Assembly: GCA_900772415.1 (NCBI GenBank)
Contig: CAAHEC010000058.1
Span: forward strand, 1-64,000
Reading direction: 5' to 3'
Length of the DNA: 64,000 nt
From: Bacilli bacterium
GTDB taxonomy: Bacteria > Bacillota_I > Bacilli_A > RF39 > UBA660
The translations under genes were made by a program, and so were the position numbers. Shown piece by piece: positions 17,042 through 25,857 of the stretch. Every line of letters begins with the position of its first letter. Within the stretch, counting starts at the first letter, position 1. The notes below the pieces were generated by a model that was not told the DNA's origin, did no database searches, and saw nothing but the letters and a program-made list of their open reading frames with translations.

Positions 17042-17911
17042 ATGATAGTTGCTATAGTAGGTCCAACTGGCGTTGGTAAAACTAATATGTCTATAGAACT
17101 TGCAAAACATTATGATGCTGAAATAATATCTTGCGATAGCATGCAAATATATAAAAAGATGGATATTGGAACTGCTAAAATAACAGATGAAGAAAAGCAA
17201 GGTATCAAACATCACTTGATTGATATAAAAGATGTTTTAGATGACTATTCCGTTTTTGATTATCAAAGGGATGCAAGGCAAGTTTTGGATTGTCTATTAA
17301 ATAAAAATAAAAATGTTGTTATAGTAGGTGGTACAGGTCTTTATTTAAAGGCTTTATTATATAATTATGATTTTAAATTGAATATTAATGATAAAAAAGA
17401 TTACTCATCATATACTAATAAAGAGTTATATGATATGGTTTTAAAAATAGATAAAAATACAAAAATACATATAAATAATAGACAAAGACTAGAAAGTTAT
17501 TTAAATAATCATAGTTACCATGAAAAAAATAAAAAAGTAGAGAGTAAAATGATTTATGATGCTAAAATAATAGGTCTTACAAGACCTAGAGATGAACTAT
17601 ATAATGCTATAAATAAAAGAGTAGATTATATGATGGAAAATGGTTTGGAAAAAGAGGCTAGGTATTTTTATGATAATAATATTCATAGTAAGGCAATAAA
17701 AACTGCTATTGCATATAAGGAATTATATTATTATTTTGACGGAAAAATGAGTTTAGATGAAGCGGTAGATTTAATAAAGAAAAAATCGAGAAACTATGCA
17801 AAAAGACAATATACATGGTTTAATAATCAGATGGATGTTAAATGGTTTAATACTTATGTAAATGATTTTTCTAAAACAATTAAAGAAGTAGAGGATTATA
17901 TAGATAACTAA
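17042..17911 (+). CDS. miaA: tRNA dimethylallyltransferase
   Basis: The 289-residue protein has a P-loop (GPTGVGKT, about 7-14), CDSMQIYKKMDIGTAK, DDYSVFDYQRDA and GGTGLYLKALL, all characteristic of MiaA. It transfers a dimethylallyl group to A37 of tRNAs reading UNN codons. The methylthio step would need MiaB. The mutL-x-miaA order is common in Firmicutes, although mutS is absent here. Confidence 0.96.
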   Translation: MIVAIVGPTGVGKTNMSIELAKHYDAEIISCDSMQIYKKMDIGTAKITDEEKQGIKHHLIDIKDVLDDYSVFDYQRDARQVLDCLLNKNKNVVIVGGTGLYLKALLYNYDFKLNINDKKDYSSYTNKELYDMVLKIDKNTKIHINNRQRLESYLNNHSYHEKNKKVESKMIYDAKIIGLTRPRDELYNAINKRVDYMMENGLEKEARYFYDNNIHSKAIKTAIAYKELYYYFDGKMSLDEAVDLIKKKSRNYAKRQYTWFNNQMDVKWFNTYVNDFSKTIKEVEDYIDN

Positions 17912-17940
17912 AAAATCAGGTGGATAACCTGATTTTATTT
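17912..17940. terminator. Bidirectional terminator after miaA
   Basis: AAAATCAGGT (17912-17921) pairs with ACCTGATTTT (17927-17936), between convergent genes. Confidence 0.8.
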
Positions 17941-18864
17941 TGCTTCTACATAAACATTCTCATCAAAGAAATGTTCTTTATCAGAATTATTTTTTAAAGT
18001 GTTATTATCTATCAAAAAATAATCATAACTTATAATGTTTGAATCATCTGTTGTTATAGGGTCATCCCAAGTTAAATCCAAATGTTTCCATGCTCCTTCT
18101 ATATAAACTAAGTTCCATTCATGAGTATCAGATGATATTCTATAATTTTTAATTTTCATTTTATCTAAAAATAAACTCATAGCATCACTATATCCACTAC
18201 ATATTCCTACACCATCAAACAATACTCCATATGCTGTACTTGAGCTTACATTTGAGTTTCCAGATGTATTTGCTTTATCATATTTTGTTGTATTAATTAT
18301 ATAATCATGAAATGTTTTAATATTTTCTTCTACGGTTTTGTTCTTATCATAATTTTCATTATATATTTTATTTATTTTTTTATTTATTTTTTCTATTTGT
18401 TTTTCACTATATCTGTCTTTCTTTTTTAGTATTATATTACCAGTATTTGTAAATGTAGTGTTTATTTTGTTAAAAGTGTTAAAAGGATGTACAAAGTTAC
18501 TTAAATCAGTTAAGAAAACATTATTTTCTACCATGCCTTTAAAATCATCTAAACAGGTTTCATATTTCGAGTCGCATTTTAAAATATATTTATCCCAACC
18601 ATTATCTAAAAAGGTATATATAGCGTTTTTTATATCTTCTTTGTTTTTCACCTTTGCATTTTTATTAATTTTAACGTATTCGTAATTTTCATTTTTTTGA
18701 TATTCATTACTATTTAATGTTTGTTTTATGTTTTTACTTATATACTTAGAGTACAGATATTCTAGCTTATTTGAAAATAAATAATAATTATCATATATTA
18801 AGTAACAAATAACTACCACTATAATTACCGTTATTGTAGTTTTTAATAATTTTTTAATTTTCAT
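17935..18864 (-). CDS. Membrane-anchored transglutaminase-like protein
   Basis: The 309-residue protein has one N-terminal membrane helix (about 8-25) and a C-terminal transglutaminase-like core. GVGICSGYSDA carries Cys222, SDTHEWN carries His248 and HLDLTWDDP carries Asp263. This is a complete Cys-His-Asp triad of the transglutaminase/cysteine protease superfamily, acting outside the membrane. The start is ATG 18864 with GGTGAT upstream, not the weaker upstream ATG at 18897. Its substrate is unknown; peptidoglycan or surface-protein processing is a guess. It lies between miaA and rpsT on opposite strands. Confidence 0.75.
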   Translation of the reverse strand: MKIKKLLKTTITVIIVVVICYLIYDNYYLFSNKLEYLYSKYISKNIKQTLNSNEYQKNENYEYVKINKNAKVKNKEDIKNAIYTFLDNGWDKYILKCDSKYETCLDDFKGMVENNVFLTDLSNFVHPFNTFNKINTTFTNTGNIILKKKDRYSEKQIEKINKKINKIYNENYDKNKTVEENIKTFHDYIINTTKYDKANTSGNSNVSSSTAYGVLFDGVGICSGYSDAMSLFLDKMKIKNYRISSDTHEWNLVYIEGAWKHLDLTWDDPITTDDSNIISYDYFLIDNNTLKNNSDKEHFFDENVYVEAK

Positions 18865-18898
18865 ATAATCACCATAATAATTATAACAATAAAACACA

Positions 18899-18924
18899 AA
18901 AAAAAGAAGTATTAACTACTTCGT
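18899..18924 (-). terminator. Rho-independent terminator of rpsT
   Basis: On the minus strand GAAGTA and TACTTC form a stem followed by a run of T (an A run at 18899-18905 on +). Confidence 0.75.
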
Positions 18925-19158
18925 TTTATTTAATTTTTTGCTTAAATTAGATTTTAAACGAGCTGCTTTATTTTTAGTGATAATTCCTTTATTACATGCT
19001 TTATCAATTCTTTTATTAGCTAAGTTAAGATTTTCTTCACTTATGTTTTTTCTAGCCTTTTTAACAGCAGTCTTCATAGCTCCCTTAGGTACTATATTAG
19101 ATTCATGTTTAACAGTTGTAACCTTAACTCTTTTTTTAGCACTTTTAATATTTGGCAT
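18916..19158 (-). CDS. rpsT: 30S ribosomal protein S20
   Basis: The 80-residue basic protein begins MPNIKSAKKRVK and continues with the S20 pattern of Lys/Ala/Arg helices, ending in SNLSKKLNKTK. It binds 16S rRNA in the small subunit. AGGAGGTGAAATT precedes the ATG at 19158, so the longer frame from 19200 is rejected. It is divergent from gpr, as is usual in Firmicutes, where rpsT and gpr are neighbours. Confidence 0.95.
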   Translation of the reverse strand: MPNIKSAKKRVKVTTVKHESNIVPKGAMKTAVKKARKNISEENLNLANKRIDKACNKGIITKNKAARLKSNLSKKLNKTK

Positions 19159-19263
19159 AATTTCACCTCCTGGCGCACATAACTTCTTATAGTTTATCAA
19201 AAAAAATATAAAAAATCAATAAAAAATAGTTTTTTTGGTAAAAATATAAAAGGGTGAATAAAT

Positions 19264-20271
19264 ATGCATAAAATAAATTTAAGTAAATTTGAGACTAGAA
19301 CTGATATGATACTTGATTTGACATCTTCTACCAAATCTTATAAAGAAGATAAATATAAGGTTGATGACATTGATGTGTCTTGGATATATTTAGATAAAAA
19401 CAATTCCTTAAATAAAAAGGATGGTATATATATTACTATCTCTTTTGATGATATAACGGATACGGATTCTAGATTAAAGGTTAGTAATTTATTTTGTAAA
19501 GAACTTAAAAAACTATTAGATAAGGTTGGGTTTAATAATAGATTTAAAACAATGGTAATTGGTCTTGGAAACCCAAAATCAACTCCAGATGCTTTAGGTC
19601 CTTATTGTGTTGATAAAATAATTGTTACTAACCATCTTTTTGATATGAATATTAAGGTTGATGAAAAATTTTCTAGAGTATGTGCACTTAAACCTAATGT
19701 AACAGGTGTAACTGGAATAGAAACGGAAAATTATATAAAAGGCATAATAAACATCGTTAAACCTGACTTAGTAATATTAATAGATGCTCTTTGTTCTTCT
19801 TCTATATCGAGGGTAAATAAAAGTATTCAAATAACTAATACTGGAGTATCCCCAGGATCTGGAATAGGAAATAAAAGAAAAGAAATTTCAAAAGAAACCT
19901 TAGGTATTCCCGTAATTGCAATTGGCATTCCAACTGTATTAGATGCATCAACGATTGTATCTGATACAATTAATTATATGACTAAAAATTATGCTTATAA
20001 CAAAAAGCACTTAAATAGTAAATCTTCTAAATTCATAAGTAAGCCAATTAACTATTTAAGAGAAAACGATGATTTAAGCGCGGTTGACAGAAAAAAATTA
20101 TTGGGATTAATAGGGAATTTAACTGATAGTGAAATTAGATCACTAATGAAAGAGGTATTAAGTCCAATTGGTTATAATTTAATTGTAACTCCAAAGGAAG
20201 TAGACTTTGAAATTGATAAGTTAAGTGAGGTTATAAGTTATGGTATAAATCATAGCCTTAATAATATATAA
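19264..20271 (+). CDS. gpr: Germination protease (SASP-specific)
   Basis: The 335-residue protein starts with the GPR zymogen pattern KINLSKFETRTDMILD. It contains GLGNPKSTPDALGPYCVDKI, VTGIETENYIKG and GVSPGSGIGNKRKEIS, diagnostic of GPR. The enzyme degrades small acid-soluble spore proteins during germination after removal of its propeptide. Together with spoIIP directly downstream it is good evidence that the organism can make endospores. Length is slightly below the usual 360-370. Weak RBS: AAAGGGTGAATAA. Confidence 0.95.
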   Translation: MHKINLSKFETRTDMILDLTSSTKSYKEDKYKVDDIDVSWIYLDKNNSLNKKDGIYITISFDDITDTDSRLKVSNLFCKELKKLLDKVGFNNRFKTMVIGLGNPKSTPDALGPYCVDKIIVTNHLFDMNIKVDEKFSRVCALKPNVTGVTGIETENYIKGIINIVKPDLVILIDALCSSSISRVNKSIQITNTGVSPGSGIGNKRKEISKETLGIPVIAIGIPTVLDASTIVSDTINYMTKNYAYNKKHLNSKSSKFISKPINYLRENDDLSAVDRKKLLGLIGNLTDSEIRSLMKEVLSPIGYNLIVTPKEVDFEIDKLSEVISYGINHSLNNI

Positions 20272-20334
20272 AGGATAAATTATTTTCGACAAATATAATA
20301 TGTATAAAGTGTTATTTTATATTTGGTGATAATA

Positions 20335-21258
20335 ATGAAACAGTTTAAATCGAAAAAACTTTTAAAAAAGCAAGCGAAGAAAAAAAGAAGATTAGTTTTT
20401 GCTTTTTTCTTTATTTTTTCTTATGTGTTTATGGTTAATTACTTAAATAAAAATCATTTAAAAAAGCAATTATTAAAAAAGGATGTTAATTATACTAATT
20501 TCAATTTCTTTACTGAAAGTGAAAATGTCATAAATAAAATAGTTAATAATCCTGTTAATTTTTTAAATAATAACATAAAAAAAATATCCAGAGTTTCAAA
20601 AAATATTAAAATAGAAAAAACAAAAGAAAAAGGAAAAAGTACTAAAGAAATCGTAAAATCGGATAGTAGACCAGTAATATATGTTTACAATACTCATCAA
20701 ACAGAAGAATATAATGATAATTATAGTGTTTTGGAAGCCGGGTTATATTTATCTAACAAATTAAATGGTAATGGGTATAATACCATGTTTGAGAGTAATA
20801 GTATGAAAGTTTTTTTAGAAGAGAGAAATTTAAAGTATTATAAATCTTATTTAGCGTCTAAAACTTATTTAAATAACGCTTTAAAAGAAAATCCTACTCT
20901 TAAGTATTTCTTTGATATACATAGGGATTCCGCATCTAAAAAAATAACAACAATAAACTATCAAAATAAGAATTATGCTAAGGTTTTATTTGTAGTTGGA
21001 ACAGATAATTCAAATTATGAAAAAAATAATATAAATGCTGTTCGTTTAAATGAAATAGTAAAGTCATTCGTACCAACAATTTCAAGGGGTGTAGTTTATC
21101 ATGGAGGAAAGGGATATAATGGTGTTTATAACCAAGATATATCTGAAAACGTTTTTTTAATAGAAGTAGGTGGTAAAGAGAATACCAAAGAAGAGGTGGA
21201 AAATACTTTGAATGTTTTAATAAACTCGGTAGAAGAATATATAAGAGGAATATTATGA
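20335..21258 (+). CDS. spoIIP: Stage II sporulation protein P (spore engulfment amidase)
   Basis: The 307-residue protein has one N-terminal membrane helix and an extracellular SpoIIP domain with YVYNTHQTEEY (metal-binding His), FDIHRDSAS and a final FLIEVGGKENTKEEVENTL. It is the amidase/endopeptidase of the DMP engulfment machinery, working with SpoIID and SpoIIM. The start is ATG 20335 behind TTTGGTGATAAT; the frame upstream from 20323 is in that site. It follows gpr as in Bacillus and is followed by two overlapping small membrane protein genes. Confidence 0.95.
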   Translation: MKQFKSKKLLKKQAKKKRRLVFAFFFIFSYVFMVNYLNKNHLKKQLLKKDVNYTNFNFFTESENVINKIVNNPVNFLNNNIKKISRVSKNIKIEKTKEKGKSTKEIVKSDSRPVIYVYNTHQTEEYNDNYSVLEAGLYLSNKLNGNGYNTMFESNSMKVFLEERNLKYYKSYLASKTYLNNALKENPTLKYFFDIHRDSASKKITTINYQNKNYAKVLFVVGTDNSNYEKNNINAVRLNEIVKSFVPTISRGVVYHGGKGYNGVYNQDISENVFLIEVGGKENTKEEVENTLNVLINSVEEYIRGIL

Positions 21259-21581
21259 TTAGTTATAAGAGGATTTTTCACATTTTTATATGGATCTTGT
21301 TTTTTTCTTTTTTAGTTTTGTACTTTGCTAGTATGAATGGCTATTATGCTGATTTAAATAACAAGAAGTCTTCTCTTACCTTAGAAAAGATTTATGAATT
21401 TGAAAAGGATGTAAAGGAAGGAAAACCAATAAAAGTTGAAAACTATGTTATTAATATTAAAAAAGATTATGGTAATAAAGTATCTGATTTTGGTCTTTTT
21501 ACGTCTAAAATAATTGCTAAGGGTTTTAAATGGGGAATGAATAATATATTTGGTGGCATAGACAAGATGGTTAATGAATAG
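21255..21581 (+). CDS. Small membrane protein downstream of spoIIP
   Basis: The 108-residue protein overlaps spoIIP by 4 bases (ATGA). It has one N-terminal membrane helix (about 7-28) and a short, mostly charged outer domain. It matches no family I know. Tight overlap with spoIIP on one side and the next gene on the other suggests joint expression in sporulation, which is inference. Confidence 0.65.
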   Translation: MISYKRIFHIFIWILFFSFLVLYFASMNGYYADLNNKKSSLTLEKIYEFEKDVKEGKPIKVENYVINIKKDYGNKVSDFGLFTSKIIAKGFKWGMNNIFGGIDKMVNE

Positions 21582-22041
21582 TTTATATGTTATAATTTTC
21601 TTGGTGATTATTATGCTAGGGATTAGTTTTGAAATTGAAAATAAATATGACAATTATTTATGTAAAATACTAGATGGTATTACTTCTTCTTTTGATAACA
21701 TAATGGTAAATGGAGAAGTGTTTGATAAAAATGGCAACTCTTTATTTAAAAAAAATATATATACTAAAGATGAGTTTGAAAGCATTATAAAAAAAGAAGA
21801 TTATTATATAGTATTTTTATCACTTGCAATTTATGATAAAACATCTAATATGAGTTATATTTCAAACCTTAGTTGTTATAAGAAATATAAACCAAAACTT
21901 TATTTACAGGTGTGTGATTCTACATTTGTGTCGCTATATTCCTTTAATGACAATATAGTTTGTAAGGCAAAGGGTAACGCTATTAAAAATCATTTTGATA
22001 AAATAGAGGATGCAACTTACGAAAAAATGTATTTTATATGA
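21574..22041 (+). CDS. Hypothetical membrane protein in the spoIIP operon
   Basis: The 155-residue protein overlaps the preceding stop by 8 bases. It has one N-terminal membrane helix (about 4-18) and a domain with three Cys residues (LCKIL, SCYKK, QVCDS) plus one more near residue 137. No family is recognised. It ends in UGA directly before the trpS promoter. It could belong to the spore mother-cell wall programme. Confidence 0.6.
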   Translation: MNSLYVIIFLVIIMLGISFEIENKYDNYLCKILDGITSSFDNIMVNGEVFDKNGNSLFKKNIYTKDEFESIIKKEDYYIVFLSLAIYDKTSNMSYISNLSCYKKYKPKLYLQVCDSTFVSLYSFNDNIVCKAKGNAIKNHFDKIEDATYEKMYFI

Positions 22042-22043
22042 TG

Positions 22044-22072
22044 TTGACAAAATAGCACTATTTCTATATAAT
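22044..22072 (+). promoter_or_regulatory. Consensus sigma-A promoter of the trpS leader
   Basis: TTGACA (22044-22049), a 17-base spacer and TATAAT (22067-22072) match the full consensus. The predicted start is near 22079. Confidence 0.9.
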
Positions 22073-22078
22073 TTAGTT

Positions 22079-22328
22079 ATATTTATATTTAAATCGTTTT
22101 AGCAAGAGTAGTAGCTAGAATTTGATTATCCTAAGAGAGTAGTTGTTTGGTGTGATGCTATATAATCTTTTTAGTAAATGGACTTGCAAGATGATGCCGG
22201 AAAATTATAGTATGGCATTACGGAAGTTATCCGTTATCTTATAACATATGTATGATAGTACGTATTAGGTGGCATTAAACTTAAGAATTATAACTCTTAT
22301 CCTATGGTTGGATTAGAGTTTTTTTAAT
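22079..22328 (+). promoter_or_regulatory. T-box riboswitch (tRNA-Trp) controlling trpS
   Basis: The leader has Stem I closed by GCAAG (22102-22106) and CTTGC (22183-22187), an AGAGTAG loop element, an AGAGA...GGTGTGA motif, and the specifier TGG (22179-22181) followed by A. The T-box bulge is a degenerate AGGTGGCA (22267-22274). Its TGGC pairs with a GCCA tRNA end, fitting tRNA-Trp with discriminator G. A strong terminator stem lies at 22292-22320 (AACTCTTATCC with GGATTAGAGTT, then T residues). Uncharged tRNA-Trp would favour readthrough. Confidence 0.85.
22292..22326 (+). terminator. T-box regulated terminator before trpS
   Basis: AACTCTTATCC and GGATTAGAGTT form the stem; T(22321-22325) follows. 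Confidence 0.85.
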
Positions 22329-22349
22329 ATATAGAAAGGACTTTTTATT

Positions 22350-22424
22350 ATGCTTACGAAACGATGGTGTATTAACAATTTAAATAAACATAAAAATATA
22401 AATAGAAAGAAGGAAAAGTTATAA
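22350..22424 (+). CDS. Short leader ORF (24 codons, Trp at codon 6) overlapping trpS
   Basis: ATG 22350 has AGAAAGGA (22333-22340) at good distance and encodes [20 protein letters not shown] plus four more residues. The stop TAA shares its last A with the trpS ATG (TAATG), so translational coupling is possible. The single Trp codon at position 6 would sense charged tRNA-Trp. It lies after the T-box terminator. Whether it is translated is not shown by the sequence; chance alone could give such an ORF. Confidence 0.4.
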   Translation: MLTKRWCINNLNKHKNINRKKEKL

Positions 22425-23467
22425 TGGGAAATATTATATTAACTGGAGAAAGACCAACAGGACCTTTACATATAGGGCATTATGTTGGTTCACTTAAAAA
22501 CAGAGTAAAAATTCAAAACGAAGGAAATTATGATGAAATGTATTTGTTTGCGGCAGATGCGCAAGCTCTAACGGATAACTTTGATAATCCGAAAAAGGTA
22601 AGGGATAACGTAATAGAAGTTGCACTTGATAATTTAGCTTGTGGCATTGATCCAGAAAAGGTTAATTACTTTATTCAATCTGAGGTTCCAGAGCTTACTG
22701 AGCTTACCTTTTATTATATGAATTTAGTAACAGTTGCACGCTTACATAGAAATCCAACCGTTAAGCAAGAAATAGAATTAAGAGGATTTGAAGAAAGTAT
22801 TCCAGCGGGGTTCTTTACTTATCCAGTAAGCCAAACAGCGGATATAACTGCTTTTAAGGCTAATATCGTTCCAGTTGGAGATGACCAGTTACCAATGCTT
22901 GAGCAAGCAAGAGAAATAGTTAGAAAGTTTAATTCTATTTATGGAGATACTTTAGTTGAAGCAGAAGCACTTCTTCCAGAAAACGTAAACGAAAGAAGAC
23001 TTGTTGGAATAGATGGTAATGCTAAAATGAGTAAGTCTTTAAATAACTGTATTTACCTAAAAGATAGTGCTGAAGAAATTAAAAAGAAAGTATTTAGTAT
23101 GTATACTGATCCAAACCATATAAGGGTAGAAGATCCAGGTAAAGTAGAAGGTAACGTTGTATTTACTTACTTAGATGTTTTCTGTAAGGATGACTCGTTT
23201 GAAAAATTTATGCCTGAGTATAAAAACTTAGATGAATTAAAAGCTCATTACCGAAAAGGCGGCCTTGGAGATATGAAGATAAAAAGATTTTTAAATGATA
23301 TTATGCAAGAAGAGTTAGCACCTATTAGAAAAAGAAGAGAAGAACTTGCTAAAAATCCGGAAAAAGTATATGAAATACTAAGAAAAGGTACAGAAAAAGC
23401 AAGACAAAAAGCAAGTGAAACATTAAAAGAAGTTAAAAAAGCTATGATGCTAGATTATTTTGAATAA
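22424..23467 (+). CDS. trpS: Tryptophanyl-tRNA synthetase
   Basis: The 347-residue class I synthetase has [11 protein letters not shown] (HIGH motif, about 13-23) and [10 protein letters not shown] (KMSKS motif, about 203-212). It also has [20 protein letters not shown] and the dimer contact region. It charges tRNA-Trp and is controlled by its own T-box leader. Length is that of the bacterial type. Its ATG overlaps the short leader ORF by one base. Confidence 0.97.
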   Translation: MGNIILTGERPTGPLHIGHYVGSLKNRVKIQNEGNYDEMYLFAADAQALTDNFDNPKKVRDNVIEVALDNLACGIDPEKVNYFIQSEVPELTELTFYYMNLVTVARLHRNPTVKQEIELRGFEESIPAGFFTYPVSQTADITAFKANIVPVGDDQLPMLEQAREIVRKFNSIYGDTLVEAEALLPENVNERRLVGIDGNAKMSKSLNNCIYLKDSAEEIKKKVFSMYTDPNHIRVEDPGKVEGNVVFTYLDVFCKDDSFEKFMPEYKNLDELKAHYRKGGLGDMKIKRFLNDIMQEELAPIRKRREELAKNPEKVYEILRKGTEKARQKASETLKEVKKAMMLDYFE

Positions 23468-23548
23468 AAATTTAATTTAATATAGTTATAAAATTATTTA
23501 AATAAAATATAAGTATATATAATTATAAAAGTAAATTGAAGTTTTAAT

Positions 23549-23576
23549 AAAAAGCCTTTAATAAAGGGCTTTTTAC
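23549..23576 (+). terminator. Rho-independent terminator after trpS
   Basis: AAAAAGCC pairs with GGGCTTTTT (23567-23575), with T and C residues following. Confidence 0.8.
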
Positions 23577-23618
23577 CTTTTAATCAATGTGGTAAAATAA
23601 GTTAGTAGGTGAAAATTT

Positions 23619-25415
23619 ATGGGAAAAGAAAACATAAGAAATTTTAGTATAATAGCACATATAGATCATGGTAAGTCAACTCTTGCTGATAGAATAATGG
23701 AAAAGACAGGAGCGGTTACAAAAAGAGAGTCTAAAAATCAGATGTTAGATTCTATGGATCTTGAAAGAGAACGTGGAATTACAATAAAATTAAATGCGGT
23801 AGAACTTACTTATAAAAGAAATGGTAAAGAGTATATGTTTCATTTAATAGATACTCCTGGACATGTAGATTTTTCATATGAGGTATCACGCTCTTTAGCG
23901 GCTTGTGAAGGTGCTATTTTAGTAGTTGATGCAGCTCAAGGAATAGAAGCTCAAACACTTGCAAATCTTTATCTTGCCTTGGAAAACAATCTTACTATAA
24001 TACCAATTATAAATAAAATAGATCTTCCAAATGCAGACATAGAGAAAGTAAAAGAGGAAATTATTTCAACCTTTGGTTTTAAAGAAGAAGACATTATTTT
24101 AACTAGTGCTAAAACTGGATACGGAATAGATGAGCTTTTAGATGCAATAGTAGATAGGATTCCTGCGCCTAGTGGTGATATAAATAAAAAATTACAAGGA
24201 TTAATTTTTGATAGCTTTTATGAATCTTATAGAGGAGCAATAATATGGATTAAGGTAGTTAATGGAAAAGTATCCGTTGGCGATAAAATAAAAATGATAT
24301 CAGCGGAAACAGAATATGAGGTAGTTGAGTTAGGTAAGCATACTCCATATGAAAAAAAAGTTAAAACATTAAGTGCTGGAGAAGTAGGTTACTTATGTGC
24401 ATCAATTAAAAGCGTTAGTGATATTAAAGTTGGTGATACAATTACTCTATCAAAAGCACCTAGTAAATTACTTCCGGGATATAAAACTATGAAACCAATG
24501 GTTTTTTGTGGGCTTTATCCGACTGAATCAAATAAGTATACTGAATTAAAAGATGCTCTTGAAAAGTTAAAATTAAATGATGCAGCATTATCATATGAGC
24601 CTGAAACGTCGGTTGCTCTTGGATTTGGATTTAGGTGTGGGTTTTTAGGAATGCTACATATGGATGTCACGGAAGAAAGAATTGAAAGAGAATTTAAAGT
24701 TGATATAATTGCAACAAGTCCATCTGTTGTATATAAGGTAACTCTCACTAATAATACAGAATTATTAATTGATAATCCAAATGAAATGCCAGATAGATCA
24801 AGAATAAAGGAAATAAAAGAACCATATATAAAAACGAATATATTTGTTCCAAGTGAGTATATAGGGCCTGTTATGGAGCTTTGTCAAGATAAAAGGGGTA
24901 ATTACATAAGCATGGATTATATAACCAAGGAAAGGGTAAATATACACTATGAAATGCCTTTGTCAGAGGTAGTATATGATTTTTTTGATAAACTAAAATC
25001 ATATACAAAAGGATATGCATCATTTGATTATGAATTAATTGGATATAAAACAAGTGATTTAGTTAAAATGGATATTTTAATTAATAAAGAAGAGGTTGAC
25101 GCTTTATCGGTTATTACTCATAAAGATTTTGCGTATCAAAGGGGTAAAATAATCGTAGAAAACTTAAAAAAGCTTATTCCACGTCAACTATTTGAAGTTC
25201 CTATTCAAGCAGTTATTGGAACTAAAGCAATAGCACGTAGTGATATTAAAGCACTTAAGAAAAACGTCCTTGCCAAATGTTATGGCGGTGATGTATCAAG
25301 AAAAAGAAAACTTTTAGAAAAACAAAAAGAAGGCAAAAAAAGAATGAAAATGGTTGGAAGTGTTGAAATACCACAAGAAGCATTCTTATCAGTTTTAAAA
25401 GTAGATAATAATTAG
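23619..25415 (+). CDS. lepA: Elongation factor 4 (back-translocating GTPase LepA)
   Basis: The 598-residue translational GTPase has [13 protein letters not shown] (G1), DTPGHVDF (G3) and NKIDLP (G4), plus the LepA-specific C-terminal domain after domains II-IV. Its tail reads [21 protein letters not shown]. It acts on ribosomes stalled or mistranslocated. A HTH gene and hemW follow with short gaps, the usual lepA-hemW order of Firmicutes. Confidence 0.97.
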   Translation: MGKENIRNFSIIAHIDHGKSTLADRIMEKTGAVTKRESKNQMLDSMDLERERGITIKLNAVELTYKRNGKEYMFHLIDTPGHVDFSYEVSRSLAACEGAILVVDAAQGIEAQTLANLYLALENNLTIIPIINKIDLPNADIEKVKEEIISTFGFKEEDIILTSAKTGYGIDELLDAIVDRIPAPSGDINKKLQGLIFDSFYESYRGAIIWIKVVNGKVSVGDKIKMISAETEYEVVELGKHTPYEKKVKTLSAGEVGYLCASIKSVSDIKVGDTITLSKAPSKLLPGYKTMKPMVFCGLYPTESNKYTELKDALEKLKLNDAALSYEPETSVALGFGFRCGFLGMLHMDVTEERIEREFKVDIIATSPSVVYKVTLTNNTELLIDNPNEMPDRSRIKEIKEPYIKTNIFVPSEYIGPVMELCQDKRGNYISMDYITKERVNIHYEMPLSEVVYDFFDKLKSYTKGYASFDYELIGYKTSDLVKMDILINKEEVDALSVITHKDFAYQRGKIIVENLKKLIPRQLFEVPIQAVIGTKAIARSDIKALKKNVLAKCYGGDVSRKRKLLEKQKEGKKRMKMVGSVEIPQEAFLSVLKVDNN

Positions 25416-25423
25416 GAGAGATT

Positions 25424-25855
25424 ATGACAAATGATGAATTAGAAAAGATAGCGATAGAATATTTAAATAACAATATATCAATCAAAGATTTAGCAGCTTC
25501 CCATGGAATTTCTAAAACTACGTTAATTAGATGTTTTAATGGAGAAACAAATGGTGTACATCTAAATATGGAGTTACAAACACAAATAGATGAAGAAAGA
25601 AAAAAAAGATTTTTAAGTTCTAAGTCCACTATGGGAAATAAGGAGAAGTTTGCTATTTCTCAAGAAGAAATCATTTTGCTAGCTAACTATTACATTCAAA
25701 ATGATGATGTTAATTTGGAAGCCATTTCAAATTTAAAAAAAGTTTCCAAAGCAACTATATATAATAGTTTTACTCCTCATAATTTAGGCGAAGACTTATA
25801 TAATGCTGTTTTAGAAAAGTACAAACTAAATCATAAAAATGCATTTAAAAGATAA
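25424..25855 (+). CDS. Tandem SpoIIID-like helix-turn-helix protein
   Basis: The 143-residue protein holds two similar helix-turn-helix units. The first is LNNNISIKDLAASHGISKTT (about 14-33) and the second is around EAISNLKKVSKATIYNSF (about 101-118). Each aligns by eye with SpoIIID (KKTVRVIAKEFGVSKSTVHKDL), and the linker after the first resembles the SpoIIID C-terminal tail. SpoIIID itself is about 93 residues with one unit, so this looks like an internal duplication. A regulatory DNA-binding role is likely. It lies between lepA and hemW (8-base and 2-base gaps). Confidence 0.55.
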   Translation: MTNDELEKIAIEYLNNNISIKDLAASHGISKTTLIRCFNGETNGVHLNMELQTQIDEERKKRFLSSKSTMGNKEKFAISQEEIILLANYYIQNDDVNLEAISNLKKVSKATIYNSFTPHNLGEDLYNAVLEKYKLNHKNAFKR

Positions 25856-25857
25856 TC

